Source of the DNA: Breviolum minutum Mf 1.05b.01
Lineage: Eukaryota; Sar; Dinophyceae; Suessiales; Symbiodiniaceae
NCBI GenBank assembly: GCA_000507305.1
Contig: DF239017.1
Coordinates: 186,001-250,000, forward strand
DNA: 64,000 nt
Direction: 5' to 3'
Shown here in pieces: positions 24,501 to 36,500 of the stretch (positions are counted from its first letter, which is position 1; each line of letters begins with the position of its first letter). The notes under the pieces were generated by a model that made no database searches, was not told the origin of the DNA, and saw nothing but the letters and a program-made list of their open reading frames with translations. The translations under genes and the position numbers were made by a program.

Positions 24501-27500
24501 TTAGCGCCAGGAACATGGTAAGGGGTATGAGTTGAGGTTCACCAAACATTGCATTTGTGCAGGAAATCTTAGCCTCCAACTGGCAAGTTACAATTTAGAC
24601 ACCGCAACCTAGCATTTTGTGGGGTACCCTACGCTCTTTGTACTTCTAAAAAAGGGGGGGGGGCTGTCGTTTTTGCAAACAGACCTTAAATTGTAAGATT
24701 ACATTTTTGGGTTGTGGATGTTGATGTTCATCTATCAGGATCATTATGATGGATATATGATGGATATATGCCACATTTTCAGAATTCTCTGAAACCTGTA
24801 TTTTGGCACAATGGAAATTGTAACTTACAATTTTGAGGTGGGGGGGGTGTTAAGGTTATGGTGATGGAAAACCCTATTTTTTAATGGATGATTTGGGGGT
24901 ACCACTATTTTCGGAAACACCCATATGGATTTTGGAGCTGAGTTTTGGGGGGCAAGTAGGTTCTATTTTTTCCCCTTTTTTTTGGGAGCCTTTGGGCACG
25001 ATAGAAATCAATCAAGATTTATACCCTACTCTCCCTGAAACTAGCAGTTTGCAGCTGAAAAGTTATCTTCCCCATAGGAAAGTATTATACGAAAGCATTA
25101 TAGGAAAGTATAGTCTTCCAACCATCATTTTTCAGGGACTACGATACACTTCGGGGGTGTATATATATATATATAAATATTGATTTTGAGCAGAAGTCTT
25201 GTGTTTGTCAAAATAAAGTGGGGTGCTGTGGGAGGGGAATAGATTCTACTAGCCCCCATTGGTAAACAATCAGATTTAATGGAATTCCAGCATACTTTTT
25301 TTGCTCAAGCTTCTACACTACTTCGAAACCTAAGGAAAACTCATGGCGGGTACTGAAGCGTCTACGGAAAAATGGGGGAGATTTCAAACTGAAAGAGAAA
25401 ATTATACAAAAAATGAGATTTGATACCAACATCAGATTTGATACTTTAAAATGAGAATCTCAAACAATGCATGGGAAAATGATACCAACAACATTCGATG
25501 TGTTGGGTTTTTTTTGTTGGGAAAAAGTCATGGGATCCATCACAATTCCTTGGCCCCAAACCGGCCAACGGTCACGCATCCGGGTAGCCGTATCCATGGT
25601 AGGTCCTAAGGAGCCACCAAGATCATGGGATTTTCAAAGTCCAAAATCATGGGAACAGATGCACAAAATGGGACGAGAACGGTATTCTGGTTGGTGGCTT
25701 TAAACATTTTTTATTTTCACCCCTATTTGGGGAAGATCCCCAATTTGACGAGCATATTTTTCAAAGGGGTTGAAACCACCAACTAGTATTACGTATACTG
25801 TATATTCATCTACACGTACCATAAGTTTAAGCCATTCATATTTTCATGTAGGTAAATCTATACCATTCATGGAGCATATGGGATTGTAACTTAGATGATG
25901 ACTAGTGTCGCTTGATATAGGGTTTACTAAAAACACACCTCGAAGGATGCAAGGGTAGGTCATTGTATTTTTTGCATGGTATCACGTTAACTACTATGGT
26001 ATCATTGTACCAAGATAAAAGTTACTTGATCAGGCAAACTTTCCAATTGGTAAAATACCATCGCATGGTATCCTATATTGGAGAGGAGTGTGTTCAGCAC
26101 GACTTTCCATTGACCACATCGTAAAACAACCAGCTTTCTTTAAAGGTATTTTTAAGCCACCATTTTCAGGCATGGCTCGTTCAATTCCGTCGGTGATTTG
26201 TTGAAGATTCGTTAAATTTGAACCGGCCGAATTTATGTGAAATCCGGCATCAAAACATGGATAATTTTTGTGGATAGGACACAAACATTGTTTTAATTTA
26301 CAGTACACCCCGATTCAAAGTGGGCACTTACCAATTGTAAGTAGGGTTATAACTCCATTTGTAGGGGGTTATACACCCATTTATAAAGCCATTTATATGG
26401 GCTATACCCATGTCGAACTCCATCTATTTCCCGATCGACAACGCGGGGAACCATAACTTTGCCTTGAGGATGGTTGCACATCCTTTGGTTTTGGGTGTTG
26501 CAGATGGCTTATTAGCACCTTATTGCGAACGCATCCAACTACACATTGGCATGTTTCGACGTTTATGCCCAGGTGTAGGGGTTTTGCGGGGTTTTTGGTC
26601 AGGAGGTTGGCTGGGATTTTTTCAAACAAAAACGCATGGTAAATGTATATACACCGGTGTGGAAAATATTCCATGTAAATGCTGATTCCATATGAATATT
26701 ATATTTGGCGTATTCGTGATTCGATTTTGTTTCCCTGCTGATGCTGTTTTCAAGACTCAGAATTTGGAGTCGTGGCAACTCATTTTTTTAAATGTTCATC
26801 CCCGAACTTTGGGGATATGATCCCATTTGACGTCCGCATATTTTTCAGATGGGTTGGTTCAACCACCAACTATAGTAGCTGAGTGATAAATCTACCATGG
26901 GGAATATATATATATATATATATAGAGACCTTAGCTATTTCATTGAGGATCCCTATGGAATGTCAGTGACTGTCCGTTTTGTTGCTGGCTGCTTAGGAAA
27001 ATCCGTTTGTCGTGGGGGCCCCTTGTTTTCAAAAAAAAAAAGGTGAAGACATGCAGCCTTTACATCAAGATCGACACAGCGTTCCAGCCATGGATCTGAA
27101 ACCCAGTGACCTGGCTGTTTGAATTGAAGGGTACGGAAAGGTGATTTTTATACCCCATTGAACTGCAGTTTTTATATGACCATGAAACCTCCAAAACTTG
27201 AAGAAAAGAGTCGGTTTATAATTAGACACCTATTTCACCAAATGATTTGGGAATGTTTTTGGAGATGCATATGTACCCTGCCTATGGTCAGCACAAACTC
27301 TCCCTCCCCCAAAAAGATAGATTTAAAAAAAATCAGCTTCCCAAAAGGTGGTTTTTGGAATTTGAAGGAAGCTAGGTTGGTTAGGCAGGCTTTATAAGCA
27401 AAACATACCCCTGAAACTAACGGCTTGCACCTGAAAATAGACCTTTGGAAAGGGAGATTCCTATTGGAAACCACCATTTTCAGGTGCTATGTTAGTTTCA

Positions 27501-30500
27501 GGGAGGGTAGTTTGTTTATGGAAATATACTTTGGAATGCAAAAACCCCACCCAGTACCAGTCACTACCAGGATCATTACATTTTATATATTTTGCTAGGA
27601 GGGAGCTTTAAATGTTTATTTTTGACGGTCCGGAACAAGTGATTTACTACGGGGATGTCCATGGAAGCTAGTAACTAGCTAGTGAGTTGGTTTACAACCC
27701 ATTTGGGGGACTTAGAATCTACTTATATGGGGGTTGTAATCCATTTACTAACTTCCATGGACATCCCAGTACCATGGGGATTATACAATAAGCCATGTCT
27801 TGGGGTCGGTTGTTGCTGTTCACCGCTGCTGAGGTGAAGGGGAACCAGGTTATTTTCCTGGAGCACAATGGGGTGTGGCAGCACCTTTGGCTGTTGGCGA
27901 ACATGTCGTTGTTAGAGCGACCCGAGGTGAGCCCAAAAACTACGGGTTGTTGATGGCAACCAGAAATCCGGCGTTCAACTCACCCAGTTGAGGGAAAGGT
28001 AGTTGGCAGCCCAATAATTTTTTACAAGGTTTTAGGGACCATCCCAGGTGGTTGGAAATGGGATTTCTGAACCATCCACTACGTAGTTTTAGTAGATTTT
28101 TAGTAGGGGAAGCTCCATCCTCAAAATGCCCTTCGAGTTCAGGTTTAGGAATTCTAGTCATTCGCAGGTCGGACCAGGTGGTCGATTCAAAGTTGTGTTT
28201 AATTCTTTACATGAAATCATCCCTAAGGCTCCATGGGATGTCATGGGGTGTCAAAACCACCTGTTTTAAGGCCCCAGGGGTGTCATTGGGAAGGTCTGGT
28301 GTTTCCATAGGAGGGGTCAGGAGCCTTAGGGTTTGGTTGTGAATTCATATTCAAGCACCGCACGCAGATCGTGAATGCCACCCTTTACGTTGATGAAACA
28401 AGAGGATTCTGATTCTATTTGTTCCCTTCAATCATGAACATGGAAAAATGGTTTCTTTGGAGACTCATTAGATGGTGAGATTCATCACCATTTTTTTAGC
28501 CACCATTTGCGAGACTATGTTTTACTTGTTCCAAGCATCAAACAAGCCCTAGGGATCCAATCACCTTCTGAGAATGGTAATGGAACCTAAATACCTTGCT
28601 GAGATGGTGATTATGCACCCCAATCATCATTTGACAAGGTGATCCCTAGGAAAGCAACTCCAAGTTTTTGTTGATGGCTTAAAACCACCAAGAATCGACT
28701 CATCTTATGCCAATTTCCCACTGAATATTGTGGGAGGAGTACCAACATTTAGCTGAGAATTCGGCCAGATCCCGTAGGGCACAATCTCCGAACCCGACCT
28801 GTAAAATTGACGGTGAATGTCGGCAAGCATCAATATGAAATGATAAACTATATCTTCATGTCTAACATCCAATAAAAACAAGATACATAGAATCGATATG
28901 TTTTTTGTTAAGACTGATTTTCATACGGAAAAAAGCAAACAACTATAGTATAATGTTTTCTCATTTTTATCTTTACGAGCATATCTATGTATATCCCTCT
29001 ATAGAGAACATTTGAGAAAACATATCCTCCCTGAAACTAACAAATTTAGCCCCTGAAAATGGTTGCTTCAGATGATCCTTTCCTTTTGGGTTAGTTTCGA
29101 CCTATTTTCAGGGCTCAAACTTGCTGTGTTTTTAAGGGAGGCTAATGATCATCTACCAAAGGCCAAGGGATTCTGTTGATGGATGGTTCAGAATTCCGGT
29201 CGGCGAGCACACCAGCTGATATTAGGTAAACATCACCTAAGTTATGTACAAAGTTTTAGCACCAAAAGATATTTTTATGTCAGATTTCTGAACCATCAAC
29301 TACGTAATTATGATCTCTAAATATCTACACTCCTGGTAAACTAACATATAGCAATCTTCAAATTCCCACCAAATTCAAGTAGATGCATATCTGTATATTT
29401 CCCAATGTATTTCTTAAAAAAAGTGGTGGATTTCCATCATATATGAAATGTTGCTATGTTGTTTTCGTTGCGTTTCTTTCCCGGGAAATTTTCGTTGGGT
29501 ACCTTTTTGTGGACCCAACCTATGGTGACCTTCCTTGGGGCCTTGGCCTCGGGTCCCCTGGCCTTGGCCTCGGGTCCCCGGGTAACGATCACCGAGGCCT
29601 TATGGGCCTTGTCGGATTGTACGGAGCTCAATGGTGCCACGAGGCTCATCCCTGGTTCTCATCTTCGCGCCTCGGCTTGATGGCTGAAGGGCAGATGGCT
29701 GGATGGGATGATGGCGGTTTTTGGTTGGTGTTTTTTTTGTGTTTGGTTGGTTGAGTTTACAAGGTGTGAAGAAACAAATAAACTAATAAACAAACCCTGT
29801 TGGTTGTTTTTTTGTTGGTTGGGGTGGAAATCGGGTGATAGAAATGTATACTAACATACATGTATATATATATATATTACATTGTCTTGTTTGTTTGCTA
29901 TCTATATATACCTGTAACCTTGTTGACCTCCAGAAGTAGGTCAGACCCGAGTTTAACAAAAAGTACGGCACCTTTCTAAAAAGTACGGTTTTTCCATTTT
30001 TCCATTATTTTGCAGATTGTTCAAATATCTACTGAATCAACCAAACAACAGATGATAAAAATCAACAATTGTACATATCTATTTGACCATGATCTAAATT
30101 CTTTATTGCACATCCTTCCCACCATCCTCCACCAACACCAAGAGACAGCACAGCGGGTTTTGCCATGGACCCCATACATGGTAGTACGGTCTACTACCGA
30201 ATTTTGATGAAGTTTGTTTTGACAGCCTAGAGGCCTTCCCAAAAAGATGCATGTTTTAAAGTCTTTTGCGGTTTCCCTCCAATAGGATTTAAACTTCATT
30301 GAAAAGGGGGTTGACTTGGAAGAACCACAGGCCAGTTTAAACATCTCCAGCAGGTGAAACGCTGAAAATTCCACGTTCATCCCTATCGGCTCTCTTTAAA
30401 AATTGCATGGTGCTAATGAGCGACCTTTGACATACTCGGTAATGAATCTGTTTCGGACACACTCTTCTACTTAAGCGTGAAGGACGACCAATCCAGTCTT

Positions 30501-33500
30501 CTTGCTGCTGTACAGACTCAGCAAGAGGATTCACGCACCATACCGTATTGTCTTCCTCGGCCCTTTGCGACTCCCGTATCAACCTGATGCATCCGTGGTG
30601 CAACATATGCAGTTTGGGCACAATGGCGAAACGATTGAGCCCACGATTGTACACCAAGCGAGTTGCATGAGTGTATAGCTGTAAAAAAAGGAGCCAACAT
30701 TTCCCGATCCTTCTGGCCCGTGCCCAACGTATAAAGAACCCCTCGTAATACATCATTGATATCGCAGTGTTGATGGCATGGGTTCCATCAACCTGAGTTG
30801 ATTCAACAAAAAATCAGTGAAATAATGCCAACCTAGCAAACTTTAATTTTAGTCTGAACTTGTAAAACAAAAACCAAAGATGCTTGGAAATTACAATGTA
30901 TAACACATACCAACAAAGGAAATACACATAATGCCCACTTTAGTAGCAATCGTCCGTAGAAGCTCATCGTGCTGGCATTCATCACGCCAAGTCCTGCAAA
31001 GCTCCTCGAGGAAGTACATGAAAAGTGTGGTTGCTGAGCCCTTGTGCCATGCCCCCACAGGGCAAGAACTGGCCTGGGGCCAAGATAAGGTTTCCCTTCC
31101 TAGCTCCTCCACATGAGGTGTCACTCGTTTTCGTTTGCAAAATTCCCGATATTCTTTCGCAAGCCACGTCAATTTTTGATCCATCGAGTCAAATGGTAAA
31201 GGAAGATTTTCCAAAAGAGACACCAAACTGCTGGCTACCCAATGCTTTCCCAACCCAAGATGATAGTTGTGCCATACATCCGTCTTGAAGAATTCCCACC
31301 CATGTTCAGGAAGCAGTGGGATTCCAGTCAAGATGGGTGGGAATGTGTCCCATCCTAATCGATCGCCCAACGTTCCTTCCCACAAAGGTTTTCCAGATGT
31401 GTCCTCATAGGGGACAGCCACCAAGCCGAGGACGCCGTTGGCTTCTTGGCCAGCTCGACACATCCAACAAATTCCTTCAGCAGCCTTCCTAGACTGAGCA
31501 GCACGGGGGCAGTTCCCGAAAGTATATTTCATGTTGCCCATGCGAGCCAAAGCTGGCAGGTCACCCTTCGTGCCGATGTGGCAAAAACGAACAGTGACTG
31601 ATCCGTCCAAACTGGATACACCATGTCGAAGTAAATCTTCCATGTCCCTCGCATACACTCGAACAAGCTCGTCTAAAACCTCCGGTTTATGCTTGTAAAA
31701 CTTCCGAAGCATGCAAGCAAACATGAAGTTGCTAGACCATGTGTGGCCACAGAAGTTCAATCCAAAACCAGAACGGTGGCATGGAATGTTTTGTTTGTTT
31801 TTTCTCAAGTAACCTCGTGTGCCCCGACCGAGCGCTCCATGCGTTGATAATAACCAGATCGCCTGTTTTTTGGCCGAACGTCCTTCGTCCGTGTGGGAAA
31901 AAACTGGTATTACCAGTGATAAGTCCAGACCATCGTCCCTTTGCATATCAAAAATTTGGTTGGTGGGGCAAATTGATGCATACCGGGCCCAAAAATCTGT
32001 AAGCCGTACCCGCATGCTTGCCAAGTCTTGGCATGCACATAGTTGCCGCGATAAACGTCCAGTGTCCAAAAGATACTGAGCCCATGTTGAAAACTTGATG
32101 CAAGGGTACCCCCTATAGCGTTTTGAATCTTCCAAGTCCACCCTCTGAATTTCAATGGGGACAGTCAGCCCATGTTTTGCTAAAATTTTGTGAGCCTTTA
32201 CCTCAGCATCCTGAACTCTAATTTTAGCAAACTCCCTCAAAGCATCGGTTGCTTCAGGGTTCTCCGCAGCTTCAGCCGCAGCAAGGCTCACAACATGCGA
32301 CATAGGCTCCTTAGCCGGTCAGAAGCATCAAAATGCAGAATTTGGCGGGATGACCAAACATCCCAAGAAAGGGGAAAGAGAAGGGTAGTGGTTGCATCAA
32401 GAAAAATCAAAGTTGCATAGCATTGGATGTTGGATCAAATGATTTCTTAAGCAAAGCATGTGACAGCAATCTCAGTTTTTTTCAACCCCAAACACTTCAA
32501 CGCATAAGATCTCGAATGATTCAACCAATCCTTCGAGGTTGATCAGCCCTGGCACCAGTTACATACAGAAAGAATGGGGGCTTAGGATGAGCTCTATTTA
32601 GAGCACCTTCACCCCCAGATTCAGGCTGATTCCTGCAACCAATGTGCACAGCAAAATGAGAAATGCAAGCCGCCTCCAACATGTGAATTGTATCTACACT
32701 GGAAGACTTGGCTATCACCCACATGGTTGAATAGCCCTTGCTCAAATATGATACAAATCGTTGGATGGGGTTTGCTGTAACACCCACTTTAAAAACACAA
32801 ACCCTCACTCCAATTGTTTCTCTAAAGGCAGTGATTTGTGCCCGGGTATGAGCCAGTATTTTTCCACTGGTTACATTTTTTTGGTGGGAGTAACGGGCAC
32901 AGCGGTTCAGAAGTTGGTATTCACGAACCATCGACCAATCAAAGTTGTCGCCATCAAAGGAATCCCCCAAAGTAGTGAGGGCAGCAATGCAGCCACCAAC
33001 ATCCTCATCAGGAAGAGTGGGAATATTTCCAGGGTAATGTAAAATGTGTCACAAACAATTTCCAAAACACATCACATATGGATTCAATTTGTTGTGTGCC
33101 ATGGCACATCGCTGCAGTTCTTGGCTACTTTTTGTGGAGGACTGGCCAGGGGGGTAGAGCAAGAAGTGGGTATATTGGAATCATTCCTCGTAAAGTACTC
33201 CATGTCAAAGTACTCTTCTATCGGTTCCGTGTGATGGCATTCATCACCACCCAGCCTAGGGCACCAAGGGGGTACACACATCATGAACTTAAATCAAAGG
33301 TAAGATGTACAAACCATTCAACCATTCTTCAAGACAAGAAACTTAGGCGATTTAGTGCTAGAACATTCAGGCTCCAAAGAAGCTGCTCGCTTCGCACCCC
33401 CAAAGTGAAGCAGCTCACCAAACCATTCATCCATATTCCAGGATCGCAAAACCCCCAACAAATGAGATGTAGATTGCAGATCTGTCGCGTTTACTTACTG

Positions 33501-36500
33501 TACCATATAGATAAAAGAACCAAACCGTATTCATGTCACCAGAGCTTATTTTGCAGTTATGGCTTTATGAGTCTTTTTGGAATGCACTATGTGTGAATAC
33601 TTGTTTTGATAAATAATTATGGAAGTTGCAGTACACCATGTGTGATTTTCTTTTTAAAGCAACATTGCATACTAGCCTGGCGTAACTTTCACAAAATATG
33701 TCTAAATGAAAAGACAACTGTTGGAATGGCATTTGTTTCTGGAGTTCACCCCATTTGTTGATCCCAAATCTACAGGTGAAAAACAAAGGTTTTCCAAGCT
33801 GTGTGTCTTGCAAGTTCCTGCAAAGGAAGCGATTGGCGAGTCCTGGGAATCGGACTCCTCTTGCTGCAAAGCCGGCAAGATGCTCCAGGACACGGCCGGT
33901 CGAACCATCCCGGCGTTGCCCTGGCATGGTGGGGTGAGATACCATCATTAATCTAGATGTTTAGGCACACATCTACCTGGAACCCAAATAAGCCATTGTA
34001 TTCCCTCATTTTGATGGGACAAGACCTTTTTTTGAAGGGTTAGTTCAAACCCAAAAAATACATAGAGGACAAATGGGTTCCAGGTATAGATGAAGGAAGC
34101 TCAAAGAGAGTGGACAGAGCAAAGCAGCCCCAGCACTTAACATTTTTTTGCGACCAAAGATTTTCATCGAAATCAGGTGGTCCATCAAACCACTTGGCAT
34201 CCTTGTTAGATCCACCAATTGCCAAAGCACGTGCTATGCACATGATAAATCATCCCCATTGAAGCTAAACGTCTAAAAGCGATGACCTCCCAAAATGGGG
34301 CCACCAAGACTACTCAACTCTAAATCACATATGGGGTAACACAGCAACGACCCCCAGGCGCTGCAAGGTTACCAACTCAAGCCCATCAAAGCCCATCCAC
34401 AGGATCAGCTGCTTTTGGTCAACAGCTTCAAGAGGTTCCTGGGCAGTGCGGAGAGGGTGCAGGAGCTGGCTGGTGGTAAGATGCAGGAACTGGTCCATGG
34501 ACACCTATAGGAAACATAAGACACATAAGGAGGTAATCTGAAGAGGTGACTGTTACTACTTGAAATTCTGAGAATTGTGAAATAGGATCCATGTTTTTAG
34601 CCAAAGGTCTTCGCAGTAGATTCAGCAGTGGTGACCTTTGCACATGCTCGTTGGGAGCTCTTCATTTGGTCTTCCGCTTTCTGGACTAACCTCAATCAAC
34701 ATAGGGGTTGCAAAACATTAGTGTTCTAAGTGGTGAACTGCAACATGTGGAATTTATCTATGAATTAATTCACAAAGACTTTCAAGATGATTTTTGGAGG
34801 ACTCCAAATGCAAGTAAGCAGTATCAGTCAACCTGAAAGATGAGGAGAAAAAAGTTCCAGGAGAAGATGCCACATCAAAGAACGGTTATGAACACAAATT
34901 TTATGTTCTTATGCTTTTACTTTTAGATTAGCAACGGTGATGCTTCGGCGTCGCTCAATTTCCCAGATGTCAGGCCCTTCACATCCGCTTTTGTTTGCTC
35001 CACCTTTTCAAATTCCGCCTCCAGAATCGCCATCGCATTCTCCAAGCTCTGCTGTGACCTGGGCTTGACTTAAGCGCTGGAAGTTTGCTAGGTTGGCTGG
35101 AAATGGATTTGGGAAACAAATTCATCAAGATTTAACATTATAATCTATAAAGGTTATGACAGTACGATTCGATTGCAATATGATCTAAGTGGAGTACTTC
35201 TTGATCCTTTCGGAATGTGGACCGGGTTCAGAATTGGCTTCATCCAACTGCCCAGCCATTTCTTGGAGCTTAGTGTTCTTGGAAAGCAACGAATCTCCAA
35301 ACCTCTTCAGTGTTTGATACTCCTCAAACATTGCATGTAGGGAAGAAACCGCCAACATTCCAGTGAACAAAAAGTCATCAAGTTGAATTGGAAAAATATC
35401 ACAAAACATGTTTTGGGTTCTCAAAAATACCACCCACTCCTGAACACCAGTCACTGGTTGAGCATCTTCTTCGGATTCCTCACCCGATTCCGCTGCGTTT
35501 GCAGTGGGAACCAGATCCTCCCGAGTCCTCTTGGTATCGAGGTGTTTGAACTTGAGGGCGCCTTTGACCGCCTGCAGAGGCCAGCAAAACAGGAAGTGGC
35601 ACTTGGGGAAAATGATGTAAGATTTGGGGACCTGAAGTATCATGACCCCCAATCCTCACCTCGAATGGGAAAATATGGAAAGATGTTCATTGTGAAGACT
35701 TCACAAAGATTTTCAAATTTTTCAAAGTCCTTCCATCAGATTGATGTAAGGCTCAAGTGATTCATATGATTCATCCAACAAAGAATTAGCGAACATCAAG
35801 ACAACCTAACATAAAATCTGGCCTTGATGGATGTTTTGGTTTCTCGCTCCAAATCCTCATCTACGCTCTCATCATCCTCATCCACCTCCACGTGGTACTT
35901 GTTGATCTTCTTGTTGTATTTGTCCTTCCTGGAGCCACAAACATGATCGAGAAAATTCACAAGTTGAGTACAGTGTCATGCATTGACAAATATATGGATC
36001 AGTACACGTATGCCCTTTAATATACAGTAACATTTTTGTGTGGCAAGTATTGTAGGCCAAATGAAGCATGGCCATGTGCAGTGCTGTGCTTCAAAGGGTA
36101 GAATCCTTGACATCTCACAACCCTCCACCCCGAGGCCAACTTTAAAAGACAAGGCACTTGATGAGGCTTTCATTGCCCTTCTTCTCACAAAACTTCACAA
36201 CATCGCTGATGTAGGACCTCAGTTGCCAATTGGAGGATCCATACAGTTCCAATTGGAAATCTATCCATCCGTGGGTATACATTGTTTTGATCAGTAGTGG
36301 AAGTGTTGGCAAAAAAGTTGGGGCAGGAAAAGTAGCATGTATGCTGGAAGGTGCTATCAATATATATATAGCTCATATATTTTTATCTTCCATACATACC
36401 GCGTAAAAACTAAGTGGCACAAACAGATCAAGGCACTTGGACCAGCCAAGCTTGCTTTTCATGGCATCCTTCGTGTACCAACCTCTCCTTTTGGTTCGGG

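Noticed and set aside
29383-29754. 123-codon plus-strand open frame across PhyH exon 7
   Set aside because: Different frame from the NGATR-PGSH reading. Its length comes from the GC-rich tandem repeat.
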